From Leptasterias polaris (lineage: Eukaryota > Echinodermata > Asteroidea > Forcipulatida > Asteriidae): 64,000 bases of DNA. The position numbers and the translations under genes are program-made. A model generated the notes under the pieces. That model ran no database searches, had not been told where the DNA came from, and was given only the letters and a program-made list of their open reading frames with translations. The stretch is from the NCBI GenBank assembly GCA_037783415.1, contig JAZGTN010000038.1, forward strand, positions 62,001 through 126,000, read 5' to 3'. Position 1 is the first letter of the stretch. Every line of letters starts with the position of its first letter. Positions 1 to 11,640 of the stretch are shown piece after piece.

Positions 1-830
1 TGAGTAGTCAGACCAATAATTCCCCATACTGTTTCCTATGTGAACTAATTTTCAATACCTCAGCGTGTGCCATCAACTCACAAATATTCCGAAATCCGAA
101 GCAAAGAGTATCCCATGCCTGTTTCCTGGTAATGCTCCGTACAGACAGCATGTGCTTTCCACTTACATTATTTTCCAAGTCAGAACAGAAGAGTCCCCCC
201 TATGTGTATGTTTCCCAGTGGTTTATACCGGTGCTTTCCATTCGCGAATTATTTACGTATAAAACAAGGATGTCCAATGCCACAGTCCCTGCGCGCGTAG
301 GGCCGTAGCCTAGCTGTTTCCTAATGAAACTAATGGTCCATCCCCTATACCATTCACTCGCAAATTACTAAGTATAAAGCAAGGATGTCCAATGCCACAG
401 TACCCTGCGTAGCCTAGCTGTTTCCTAATGAAACTAATGGTCCATCCCCTATACCATTCACTCGCAAATTACTAAGTATAAAGCAAGGATGTCCAATGCC
501 ACAGTACCCTGCGTAGCCTAGCTGTTTCCTAATGAAACTAATGGTCCATCCCCTATACCATTCACTCGCAAATTACTAAGTATAAAGCAAGGATGTCCAA
601 TGCCACAGTACCCTGCGTAGCCTAGCTGTTTCCTAATGAAACTAATGGTCCATCCCCTATACCATTCACTCGCAAATTACTAAGTATAAAGCAAGGATTT
701 CCCGTGCCATAGTGCCCTGTGTATCCTGTTTCCTAAATTAAATAGTATACCTAAAGTGTGTGCCTCCCACCCACTCTCAAATATTTTGATAAGTATAAAG
801 CACTGCTTTTCCCATGCCATAGTATCCTGT
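1..830. repeat. 104-bp satellite and diverged monomers
   Basis: The core at about 260-715 is a tandem repeat. The phrase AAGCAAGGATGTCC recurs at 380, 484, 588 and 692, exactly 104 bp apart, with a slightly longer first interval (about 116 bp). The monomer also carries TTCACTCGCAAATTACTAAG and TAGCTGTTTCCTAATGAAAC. 1-260 and 715-830 are more diverged monomers. The same AAGTGTAAAGCAAGGATTTCC segment is embedded in many units of the tRNA-like array to the right, so the two repeat families have been recombined. No gene is seen here. Confidence 0.88.
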
Positions 831-891
831 GTAAAGTATGAACCGAAGGTTCATCAAGTCTAAAATGCATATGTTCCTGGGGGGACCCAAG

Positions 892-958
892 TGGGTGTCG
901 TGGAAGGGCATCGGACTCCGAAGGCAGTGGTCCCCGGTTCGAGCCCCGGTGCCGACCA
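892..958 (+). repeat. tRNA-derived fragment with intact T arm
   Basis: The stretch has a near-perfect T arm (CCGGTTCGAGCCCCGG) and an anticodon-like loop CTCCGAA. The 5' half is too short for a normal D arm. It lies between the 104-bp satellite and the tRNA-like array, on the opposite strand to the array units. A degenerate tRNA pseudogene or SINE head is the likely identity; a functional tRNA is unlikely. Confidence 0.4.
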
Positions 959-1258
959 GGTCCGTGGCTGCCGCGAGGTAGCCACTCACCGCGCAGTTGG
1001 ACGCACCGCCCATACGTGCTTAGGAAGGAAACTTAAAACTTAAAACGAACCTATGCACTTTTTTAATATGAAATTAAAAAAATAAATGAAAAAGTTTTGT
1101 TAAAACCCATAGTTTTTTTCGTAACGGGATTCGATCCCGGGACCTTTCGGTCCAGAGTACGGAGCCCTTCCACTGGGCCACTGCTCCTCTTACTGTAATT
1201 GCGTTCGAGTTTAATTTTAAACCTTAGAATGAACAACTTTAAATCAAAACGTATTAAA

Positions 1259-1329
1259 AGAACACCCGGGAATCGAACCCAGTACCTTTCGGTCCAGAGT
1301 CCGGAGCCCTTCCACTGGGCCACTGCTCC
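1259..1329 (-). ncRNA. Representative tRNA-like unit (71 nt)
   Basis: On the minus strand the unit starts GGAGCAG and ends GTGTTCT. These 7-nt ends can pair at six of seven positions with two G:U pairs. The D stem GCCC/GGGC is perfect, the D loop keeps GG, and the T arm CTGGG-loop-CCCGG is well paired. The anticodon stem is mostly unpaired. A T run that begins at the 3' end fits Pol III termination. The loop resembles that of tRNA-Gln(CUG), but the broken anticodon stem argues against a working tRNA. Transcription is inferred from promoter elements only. Confidence 0.5.
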
Positions 1330-2815
1330 TCTTACTGTAATTGCGTTCGAGTTTAATTTTAAACCTTAGAATGAACAACTTTAAATCAAAACGTATTAAA
1401 AGAACACCCGGGAATCGAACCCAGTACCTTTCGGTCCAGAGTCCGGAGCCCTTCCACTGGGCCACTGCTCCTCTTACTGTAATTGCGTTCGAGTTTAATT
1501 TTAAACCTTAGAATGAACAACTTTAAATCAAAACGTATTAAAAGAACACCCGGGAATCGAACCCAGTACCTTTCGGTCCAGAGTCCGGAGCCCTTCCACT
1601 GGGCCACTGGGCCACTGCTCCTCTTACTGTAATTGCGTTCGAGTTTAATTTTAAACCTTAGAATGAACAACTTTAAATCAAAACGTATTAAAAGAACACC
1701 CGGGAATCAAACCCAGTACCTTTCGGTCCAGAGTCCGGAGCCCTTCCACTGGGCCACTGCTCCTCTTACTTAGTTGCGTTCGAGTTTAATTTTAAACCTT
1801 AGAATTAACAACTTTAAATCAAAACGTATTAAAAGAACACCCGGGAATCGAACCCAGTACCTTTCGGTCCAGAGTCCGGAGCCCTTCCACTGGGCCACTG
1901 CTCCTCTGACTAATTAGTTGCGTTCGAGTTTAATTTTAAACCTTAGAATGAACAACTTTAAATCAAAACGTATTAAAAAGAACTCCTGGGAATCGAACCC
2001 AGTACCTTTGGGTTCAGAGTCCGGAGCCCTTCCACTGGGCCACTGCTCCTCTGAATTTATTAGCGATCGAATTTAATTGTATAGCTTAGAATGATCAACA
2101 TTAAATAAACAACGTTTAAAAAGAACACCTGAGATTCGAACCCAGTACCTTTGCCTTCAGAGTCCGGAGCCCTTCCATCAGGCCACTGCTCCCTTACATA
2201 AAAGTGCGCTCGAACGGTTTACTTTAAAACCCCAGAATGAACAACTTTAAATTAATAACGATTAAAAAAGGAACACCAGAGATTCGAACCCAGTACCTTT
2301 GCGTTCAGAGTCCGGAGCCCTTCCACTGGGCCACTGCTCCTCTTACTTTAATGCCGTCCGAGGTTAACGTAAAACCCTGGAGCATCAAATCAACAACGGC
2401 CAAAAAGTGAACTTGTGATATACACCGTGTGCCTTCCATTTCTAAATTTTACAAAGTGTAAAGCAAGGATTTCCCCATGCCTTAGTACCCTGCATAAACA
2501 AATAGTCTTAATAGTACAAAAAGAACACACGAGATTCGAACCCCGTACCTTTGCGTTCAGAGTCCGGAGCCATTCCACTTGGCCAATGCCCCTCTTACTT
2601 AGAAGTGCGTTCGAGTTTAATTTAGGACCCTAGAATGATCAACTTTAAATTAACAACGTATAAAAATAACATCCGAGATTCGAACCCAGTACCTTTGCGT
2701 TCAGAGTCCGGAGCCCTTCCACTGGGCCACTGCTCATCTTACTCAAAAGTGCGTTCGAGTTTAATTTAAAACCTTCGAATGATCAACTTTAAATTAACAA
2801 CGTACAAAAAGTAAC

Positions 2816-2880
2816 ACCCGAGTGAGCACCTTTGCGTTCAGAGTCGGGAGCCATTCCACTTGGCCACTGCTCCTCTTATA
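2816..2880 (-). repeat. Box-B-deleted tRNA-like unit (example)
   Basis: Compared with full units, the stretch CTCGAACCCA (plus strand) is replaced by GA, so box B and half of the T arm are missing while the box A half is kept. The same lesion recurs near 4,672, 5,308, 6,408, 8,600, 9,792, 11,214, 11,967, 13,572 and 14,308. It is therefore one inherited subtype. It often stands immediately beside the subtype that carries the 8-bp expansions. Confidence 0.75.
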
Positions 2881-3007
2881 AAAAAGTACGTTTGAGTTTA
2901 ATTTAAAACCCTCGAATGATCAACTTTAGGTTAACAACGTACAAAACGGAACACCCGAGACTCGAACCCAGCACCTATCCGTTCAGAGTCTGGGGCCCTT
3001 CCACCCT

Positions 3008-3182
3008 TCCACTGGGCCACTGGGCCACTGGGCCACTGGGCCACTGGGCCACTGGGCCACTGGGCCACCGGGCCACCGGGCCACCGGGCCACCGGGCCAC
3101 CGGGCCACCGGGCCACCGGGCCACCGGGCCACCGGGCCACTGGGCCACCGGGCCACCGGGCCACTGGGCCACTGGGCCACTG
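3008..3182 (-). repeat. 8-bp minisatellite expanding box A, copy 1
   Basis: About 21 copies of GGGCCACT or GGGCCACC (plus strand) lie inside a tRNA-like unit. On the minus strand each step is GTGGCCCA or GTGGCCCG, the box A core repeated in register. T variants are mainly at both edges and C variants in the middle. An open frame of repeated Gly-Pro-Val-Ala-Arg-Trp-Pro type on all frames is a by-product of the repeat. Confidence 0.9.
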
Positions 3183-5492
3183 CCCCTCTCACTTAAATTG
3201 CGTCCGAGGTTAACGTAAAACCCTGGAGCATCAAATCAACAACGGCCAAAAAGTGAACTAGTGATATACACCGTGTGCCTTCCATTTCTAAATTTTACAA
3301 AGTGTAAAGCAAGGATTTCCCTATGCCATAAAACCCTGTGCCTTATGAGCACAAAAGGAACACCCGAGATTCGAACCCAATACCTTTTGGTTCAGAGTCC
3401 GGAGCTCTTCTACTGGGCCACTGCTCATCTTACTCAAAAGTGCGTTCGAGTTTAATTGAAAACCTTCGAATGATCAACTTTATTAACAACGTACAAAAAG
3501 TAACACCCGAGTCTCGAACCCAGCACCTTTGCGTTCTGAGTCGGGAGCCATTACACTTGGCCACTGCTCCTCTTATAAAAAAGTACGTTTGAGTTTAATT
3601 TAAAACCCTCGAATGATCAACTTTAGGTTAACAACGTACAAAACGGAACACCCGAGACTCGGACCCAGCACCTATCCGTTCAGAGTCTGGGGCCCTTCCA
3701 CTGGGCCACTGCTCCTCTTACTTAAATTGCGTCCGAGGTTAACGTAAAACCCTGGAGCATCAAATCAACAACGGCCAAAAAGTGAACTAGTGATATACAC
3801 CGTGTGCCTTCCATTTCTAAATTTTACAAAGTGTAAAGCAAGGATTTCCCCATGCCTTAGTACCCTGCATAAACAAATAGTCTTAATAGTACAAAAAGAA
3901 CACCCGAGATTCGAACCCCGTACCTTTGCGTTCAGAGTCGGGAGCCATTCCACTTGGCCAATGCCCCTCTTACTTAGAAGTGCGTTCGAGTTTAATTTAG
4001 GACCCTAGAATGACCAACTTTAAATTAACAACGTATAAAAAGAACATCCGAGATTCGAACCCAGTACCTTTGCGTTCAGAGTCCGGAGCCCTTCCACTGG
4101 GCCACTGCTCCTCTTACTTTAATGCCGTTCGAGTTTCACTTTAAACCCTAGAGCATTAAATCAACAAGGTCCAAAAGGTAAACTAGTGATATACAGCGTG
4201 TGCCTTCCACTCGTAAATTATTTACTAAGTGTAAAGCAAGGATTTCCCTATGCCATAAAACCCTGTGCCTTATGAGCACAAAAAGAACACCCGAGATTCG
4301 AACCCAATACCTTTTGGTTCAGAGTCCGGAGCCCTTCCACTGGGCCACTGCTCCTCTTACTTTAATGCCGTTCGAGTTTCACTTTAAACCCTAGAGCATT
4401 AAATCAACAAGGTCCAAAAGGTAAACTAGTGATATACAGCGTGTGCCTTCCACTCGTAAATTATTTACTAAGTGTAAAGCAAGGATTTCCCTATGCCATA
4501 AAACCCTGTGCCTTATGAGCACAAAAAGAACACCCGAGATTCGAACCCAATACCTTTCGGTTCAGAGTCCGGAGCTCTTCCACTGCTCATCTTACTCAAA
4601 AGTGCGTTCGAGTTTAATTTAAAACCTTCGAATGATCAACTTTAAATTAACAACGTACAAAAAGTAACACCCGAGTGAGCACCTTTGCGTTCAGAGTCGG
4701 GAGCCATTCCACTTGGCCACTGCTCCTCTTATAAAAAAGTACGTTTGAGTTTAATTTAAAACCCTCGAATGATCAACTTTAGGTTAACAACGTACAAAAC
4801 GGAACACCCGAGACTCGGACCCAGCACTTACTTAAATTGCGTCCGAGGTTAACGTAAAACCCTGGAGCATCAAATCAACAACGGCCAAAAAGTGAACTAG
4901 TGATATACACCGTGTGCCTTCCATTTCTAAATTTTACAAAGTGTAAAGCAAGGATTTCCCCATGCCTTAGTACCCTGCATAAACAAATAGTCTTAATAGT
5001 ACAAAAAGAACACCCGAGATTCGAACCCCGTACCTTTGCGTTCAGAGTCGGGAGCCATTCCACTTGGCCAATGCCCCTCTTACTTAGAAGTGCGTTCGAG
5101 TTTAATTTAGGACCCTAGAATGATCAACTTTAAATTAACAACGTATAAAAATAACATCCGAGATTCGAACCCAGTACCTTTGCGTTCAGAGTCCGGAGCC
5201 CTTCCACTGGGCCACTGCTCATCTTACTCAAAAGTGCGTTCGAGTTTAATTTAAAACCTTCGAATGATCAACTTTAAATTAACAACGTACAAAAAGTAAC
5301 ACCCGAGTGAGCACCTTTGCGTTCAGAGTCGGGAGCCATTCCACTTGGCCACTGCTCCTCTTATAAAAAAGTACGTTTGAGTTTAATTTAAAACCCTCGA
5401 ATGATCAACTTTAGGTTAACAACGTACAAAACGGAACACCCGAGACTCGAACCCAGCACCTATCCGTTCAGAGTCTGGGGCCCTTCCACCCT

Positions 5493-5682
5493 TCCACTGG
5501 GCCACTGGGCCACTGGGCCACTGGGCCACTGGGCCACTGGGCCACCGGGCCACCGGGCCACCGGGCCACCGGGCCACCGGGCCACCGGGCCACCGGGCCA
5601 CCGGGCCACCGGGCCACCGGGCCACCGGGCCACCGGGCCACCGGGCCACCGGGCCACCGGGCCACTGGGCCACTGGGCCACT
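5493..5682 (-). repeat. 8-bp minisatellite expanding box A, copy 2
   Basis: About 23 copies of the same 8-bp unit, with six CCACT steps on the left, a CCACC interior and two or three CCACT steps on the right. It sits in the same unit subtype (CTATCCGTTCAGAGTCTGGG next to it) as the other four expansions. Confidence 0.9.
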
Positions 5683-7350
5683 GCCCCTCTCACTTAAATT
5701 GCGTCCGAGGTTAACGTAAAACCCTGGAGCATCAAATCAACAACGGCCAAAAAGTGAACTAGTGATATACACCGTGTGCCTTCCATTTCTAAATTTTACA
5801 AAGTGTAAAGCAAGGATTTCCCCATGCCTTATAGTACCCTGCATAAACAAATAGTCTTAATAGTACAAAAAGAACACACGAGATTCGAACCCCGTACCTT
5901 TGCGTTCAGAGTCGGGAGCCATTCCACTTGGCCAATGCCCCTCTTGCTTAGAAGTGCGTTCGAGTTTAATTTAGGACCCTGGAATGATCAACTTTAAATT
6001 AACAACGTATTAAAAGAACATCCGAGATTCGAACCCAGTACCTTTGCGTTCAGAGTCCGGAGCCCTTCCACTGGGCCACTGCTCCTCTTACTTTAATGCC
6101 GTTCGAGTTTCACTTTAAACCCTAGAGCATTAAATCAACAAGGGCCAAAAGGTAAACTAGTGATATACAGCGTGTGCCTTCCACTCGTAAATTATTTACT
6201 AAGTGTAAAGCAAGGATTTCCCTATGCCATAAAACCCTGTGCCTTATGAGCACAAAAAGAACACCCGAGATTCGAACCCAATACCTTTTGATTCAGAGTC
6301 CGGAGCTCTTCCACTGGGCCACTGCTCATCTTACTCAAAAGTGCGTTCGAGTTTAATTTAAAACCTTCGAATGATCAACTTTAAATTAACAACGTACAAA
6401 AAGTAACACCCGAGTGAGCACCTTTGCGTTCAGAGTCGGGAGCCATTCCACTTGGCCACTGCTCCTCTTATAAAAAAGTGCGTTTGAGTTTAATTTAAAA
6501 CCCTCGAATGATCTACTTTAGGTTAACAACGTACAAGACGGAACACCCGAGACTCGAACCCAGCACCTATCCGTTCAGAGTCTGGGGCCTTTCCACTGGG
6601 CCACTGCTCCTCTTACTTAAATTGCGTCCGAGGTTAACGTAAAACCCTGGAGCATCAAATCAACAACGGCCAAAAAGTGAACTAGTGATATAGCCTACAC
6701 CGTGTGCCTTCCATTTCTAAATTTTACAAAGTGTAAAGCAAGGATTTCCCCATGCCTTAGTACCCTGCATAAACAAATAGTCTTAATAGTACAAAAAGAA
6801 CACCCGAGATTCGAACCCCGTACCTTTGGGTTCAGAGTGCGGAGCCATTCCACTTGGCCACTGCTCCTCTTACTTTAATGCCGTTCGAGTTTCACTTTAA
6901 ACCCTAGAGCATTAAATCAACAAGGGCCAAAAGGTAAACTAGTGATATACAGCGTGTGCCTTCCACTCGTAAATTATTTACTAAGTGTAAAGCAAGGATT
7001 TCCCTATGCCATAAAACCCTGTGCCTTATGAGCACAAAAGGAACACCCGAGATTCGAACCCAATACCTTTTGGTTCAGAGTCCGGAGCTCTTCTACTGGG
7101 CCACTGCTCATCTTGCTCAAAAGTGCGTTCGAGTTTAATTGAAAACCTTCGAATGATCAACTTTATTAACTACGTACAAAAAGTAACACCCGAGTCTCGA
7201 ACCCAGCACCTTTGCGTTCTGAGTCGGGAGCCATTACACTTGGCCACTGCTCCTCTTACAAAAAAGTACGTTTGAGTTTAATTTAAAACCCTCGAATGAT
7301 CAACTTTAGGTTAACAACGTACACAACGGAACACCCGAGACTCGGACCCA
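5683..7350. repeat. Higher-order block, duplicated at 9,065-10,732
   Basis: This block of array units is repeated 3,382 bp downstream almost unchanged, including rare private variants such as TTATAGTACC for TTAGTACC and an inserted AGCC in GATATAGCCTACACC. The copies part at about 7,350/10,732, where the second copy has lost most of one tRNA-like unit. This points to recent unequal exchange within the array. Confidence 0.8.
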
Positions 7351-8782
7351 GCACCTATCCGTTCAGAGTCTGGGGCCCTTCCACTGGGCCACTGCTCCTC
7401 TTACTTAAATTGCGTCCGAGGTTAACGTAAAACCCTGGAGCATCAAATCAACAACGGCCAAAAAGAGAACTAGTGATATACACCGTGTGCCTTCCATTTC
7501 TAAATTTTACAAAGTGTAAAGCAAGGATTTCCCCATGCCTTAGTACCCTGCATAAACAAATAGTCTTAATAGTACAAAAAGAACACCCGAGATTCGAACC
7601 CCGTACCTTTGCGTTCAGAGTCGGGAGCCATTCCACTTGGCCAATGCCCCTCTTACTTAGAAGTGCGTTCGAGTTTAATTTAGGACCCTAGAATGATCAA
7701 CTTTAAATTAACAACGTATAAAAAGAACATCCGAGATTCGAACCCAGTACCTTTGCGTTCAGAGTCCGGAGCCCTTCCACTGGGCCACTGCTCCTCTTAC
7801 TTTAATGCCGTTCGAGTTTCACTTTAAACCCTAGAGCATTAAATCAACAAGGGCCAAAAGGTAAACTAGTGATATACAGCGTGTGCCTTCCACTCGTAAA
7901 TTATTTACTAAGTGTAAAGCAAGGATTTCCCTATGCCATAAAACCCTGTGCCTTATGAGCACAAAAAGAACACCCGAGATTCGAACCCAATACCTTTTGG
8001 TTCAGAGTCCGGAGCCCTTCCACTGGGCCACTGCTCCTCTTACTTTAATGCCGTTCGAGTTTCACTTTAAACCCTAGAGCATTAAATCAACAAGGTCCAA
8101 AAGGTAAACTAGTGATATACAGCGTGTGCCTTCCACTCGTAAATTATTTACTAAGTGTAAAGCAAGGATTTCCCTATGCCATAAAACCCTGTGCCTTATG
8201 AGCACAAAAAGAACACCCGAGATTCGAACCCAATACCTTTTGGTTCAGAGTCCGGAGCCCTTCCACTGGGCCACTGCTCCTCTTACTTTAATGCCGTTCG
8301 AATTTCACTTTAAACCCTAGAGCATTAAATCAACAAGGTCCAAAAGGTAAACTAGTGATATACAGCGTGTGCCTTCCACTCGTAAATTATTTACTAAGTG
8401 TAAAGCAAGGATTTCCCTATGCCATAAAACCCTGTGCCTTATGAGCACAAAAAGAACACCCGAGATTCGAACCCAATACCTTTCGGTTCAGAGTCCGGAG
8501 CTCTTCCACTGCTCATCTTACTCAAAAGTGCGTTCGAGTTTAATTTAAAACCTTCGAATGATCAACTTTAAATTAACAACGTACAAAAAGTAACACCCGA
8601 GTGAGCACCTTTGCGTTCAGAGTCGGGAGCCATTCCACTTGGCCACTGCTCCTCTTATACAAAAGTACGTTTGAGTTTAATTTAAAACCCTCGAATGATC
8701 AACTTTAGGTTAACAACGTACAAAACGGAACACCCGAGACTCGAACCCAGCACCTATCCGTTCAGAGTCTGGGGCCCTTCCA

Positions 8783-9064
8783 CCCTTCCACTGGGCCACT
8801 GGGCCACTGGGCCACTGGGCCACTGGGCCACTGGGCCACTGGGCCACTGGGCCACCGGGCCACCGGGCCACCGGGCCACCGGGCCACCGGGCCACCGGGC
8901 CACCGGGCCACCGGGCCACCGGGCCACCGGGCCACCGGGCCACCGGGCCACCGGGCCACCGGGCCACCGGGCCACCGGGCCACCGGGCCACCGGGCCACC
9001 GGGCCACCGGGCCACCGGGCCACCGGGCCACCGGGCCACCGGGCCACCGGGCCACTGGGCCACT
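8783..9064 (-). repeat. 8-bp minisatellite expanding box A, copy 3 (longest)
   Basis: About 35 copies of the 8-bp unit, the longest of the five expansions. Seven CCACT steps lie on the left; nearly the whole interior is homogeneous CCACC and the last two steps return to CCACT. The long homogeneous core suggests most of the growth was recent. Confidence 0.9.
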
Positions 9065-10732
9065 GCCCCTCTCACTTAAATTGCGTCCGAGGTTAACGTA
9101 AAACCCTGGAGCATCAAATCAACAACGGCCAAAAAGTGAACTAGTGATATACACCGTGTGCCTTCCATTTCTAAATTTTACAAAGTGTAAAGCAAGGATT
9201 TCCCCATGCCTTATAGTACCCTGCATAAACAAATAGTCTTAATAGTACAAAAAGAACACACGAGATTCGAACCCCGTACCTTTGCGTTCAGAGTCGGGAG
9301 CCATTCCACTTGGCCAATGCCCCTCTTGCTTAGAAGTGCGTTCGAGTTTAATTTAGGACCCTGGAATGATCAACTTTAAATTAACAACGTATTAAAAGAA
9401 CATCCGAGATTCGAACCCAGTACCTTTGCGTTCAGAGTCCGGAGCCCTTCCACTGGGCCACTGCTCCTCTTACTTTAATGCCGTTCGAGTTTCACTTTAA
9501 ACCCTAGAGCATTAAATCAACAAGGGCCAAAAGGTAAACTAGTGATATACAGCGTGTGCCTTCCACTCGTAAATTATTTACTAAGTGTAAAGCAAGGATT
9601 TCCCTATGCCATAAAACCCTGTGCCTTATGAGCACAAAAAGAACACCCTAGATTCGAACCCAATACCTTTTGATTCAGAGTCCGGAGCTCTTCCACTGGG
9701 CCACTGCTCATCTTACTCAAAAGTGCGTTCGAGTTTAATTTAAAACCTTCGAATGATCAACTTTAAATTAACAACGTACAAAAAGTAACACCCGAGTGAG
9801 CACCTTTGCGTTCAGAGTCGGGAGCCATTCCACTTGGCCACTGCTCCTCTTATAAAAAAGTGCGTTTGAGTTTAATTTAAAACCCTCGAATGATCTACTT
9901 TAGGTTAACAACGTACAAGACGGAACACCCGAGACTCGAACCCAGCACCTATCCGTTCAGAGTCTGGGGCCTTTCCACTGGGCCACTGCTCCTCTTACTT
10001 AAATTGCGTCCGAGGTTAACGTAAAACCCTGGAGCATCAAATCAACAACGGCCAAAAAGTGAACTAGTGATATAGCCTACACCGTGTGCCTTCCATTTCT
10101 AAATTTTACAAAGTGTAAAGCAAGGATTTCCCCATGCCTTAGTACCCTGCATAAACAAATAGTCTTAATAGTACAAAAAGAACACCCGAGATTCGAACCC
10201 CGTACCTTTGGGTTCAGAGTGCGGAGCCATTCCACTTGGCCACTGCTCCTCTTACTTTAATGCCGTTCGAGTTTCACTTTAAACCCTAGAGCATTAAATC
10301 AACAAGGGCCAAAAGGTAAACTAGTGATATACAGCGTGTGCCTTCCACTCGTAAATTATTTACTAAGTGTAAAGCAAGGATTTCCCTATGCCATAAAACC
10401 CTGTGCCTTATGAGCACAAAAGGAACACCCGAGATTCGAACCCAATACCTTTTGGTTCAGAGTCCGGAGCTCTTCTACTGGGCCACTGCTCATCTTGCTC
10501 AAAAGTGCGTTCGAGTTTAATTGAAAACCTTCGAATGATCAACTTTATTAACTACGTACAAAAAGTAACACCCGAGTCTCGAACCCAGCACCTTTGCGTT
10601 CTGAGTCGGGAGCCATTACACTTGGCCACTGCTCCTCTTACAAAAAAGTACGTTTGAGTTTAATTTAAAACCCTCGAATGATCAACTTTAGGTTAACAAC
10701 GTACACAACGGAACACCCGAGACTCGAACCCA
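9065..10732. repeat. Higher-order block, second copy of 5,683-7,350
   Basis: The block matches 5,683-7,350 at a fixed offset of 3,382 bp, with only scattered differences (for example CCCTAGATTCG at about 9,648 against CCCGAGATTCG). It begins just after minisatellite copy 3, as the first copy begins just after minisatellite copy 2. The duplicated segment therefore probably included a minisatellite that later changed length. Confidence 0.8.
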
Positions 10733-11401
10733 GCACTTACTTAAATTGCGTCCGAGGTTAACGTAAAACCCTGGAGCATCAAATCAACAACGGCCAAAAA
10801 GTGAACTAGTGATATACACCGTGTGCCTTCCATTTCTAAATTTTACAAAGTGTAAAGCAAGGATTTCCCCATGCCTTAGTACCCTGCATAAACAAATAGT
10901 CTTAATAGTACAAAAACAACACCCGAGATTCGAACCCCGTACCTTTGCGTTCAGAGTCGGGAGCCATTCCACTTGGCCAATGCCCCTCTTACTTAGAAGT
11001 GCGTTCGAGTTTAATTTAGGACCCTAGAATGATCAACTTTAAATTAACAACGTATAAAAATAACATCCGAGATTCGAACCCAGTACCTTTGCGTTCAGAG
11101 TCCGGAGCCCTTCCACTGGGCCACTGCTCATCTTACTCAAAAGTGCGTTCGAGTTTAATTTAAAACCTTCGAATGATCAACTTTAAATTAACAACGTACA
11201 AAAAGTAACACCCGAGTGAGCACCTTTGCGTTCAGAGTCGGGAGCCATTCCACTTGGCCACTGCTCCTCTTATAAAAAAGTACGTTTGAGTTTAATTTAA
11301 AACCCTCGAATGATCAACTTTAGGTTAACAACGTACAAAACGGAACACCCGAGACTCGAACCCAGCACCTATCCGTTCAGAGTCTGGGGCCCTTCCACCC
11401 T

Positions 11402-11640
11402 TCCACCGGGCCACTGGGCCACTGGGCCACTGGGCCACTGGGCCACTGGGCCACTGGGCCACTGGGCCACTGGGCCACTGGGCCACTGGGCCACTGGGCC
11501 ACCGGGCCACCGGGCCACCGGGCCACCGGGCCACTGGGCCACCGGGCCACCGGGCCACCGGGCCACCGGGCCACCGGGCCACTGGGCCACCGGGCCACCG
11601 GGCCACCGGGCCACCGGGCCACTGGGCCACTGGGCCACTG
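11402..11640 (-). repeat. 8-bp minisatellite expanding box A, copy 4
   Basis: About 30 copies of the 8-bp unit. It has the most CCACT steps, about a dozen on the left plus isolated CCACT steps interrupting the CCACC interior. That is a different internal map from copies 1-3 and 5. Confidence 0.9.
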
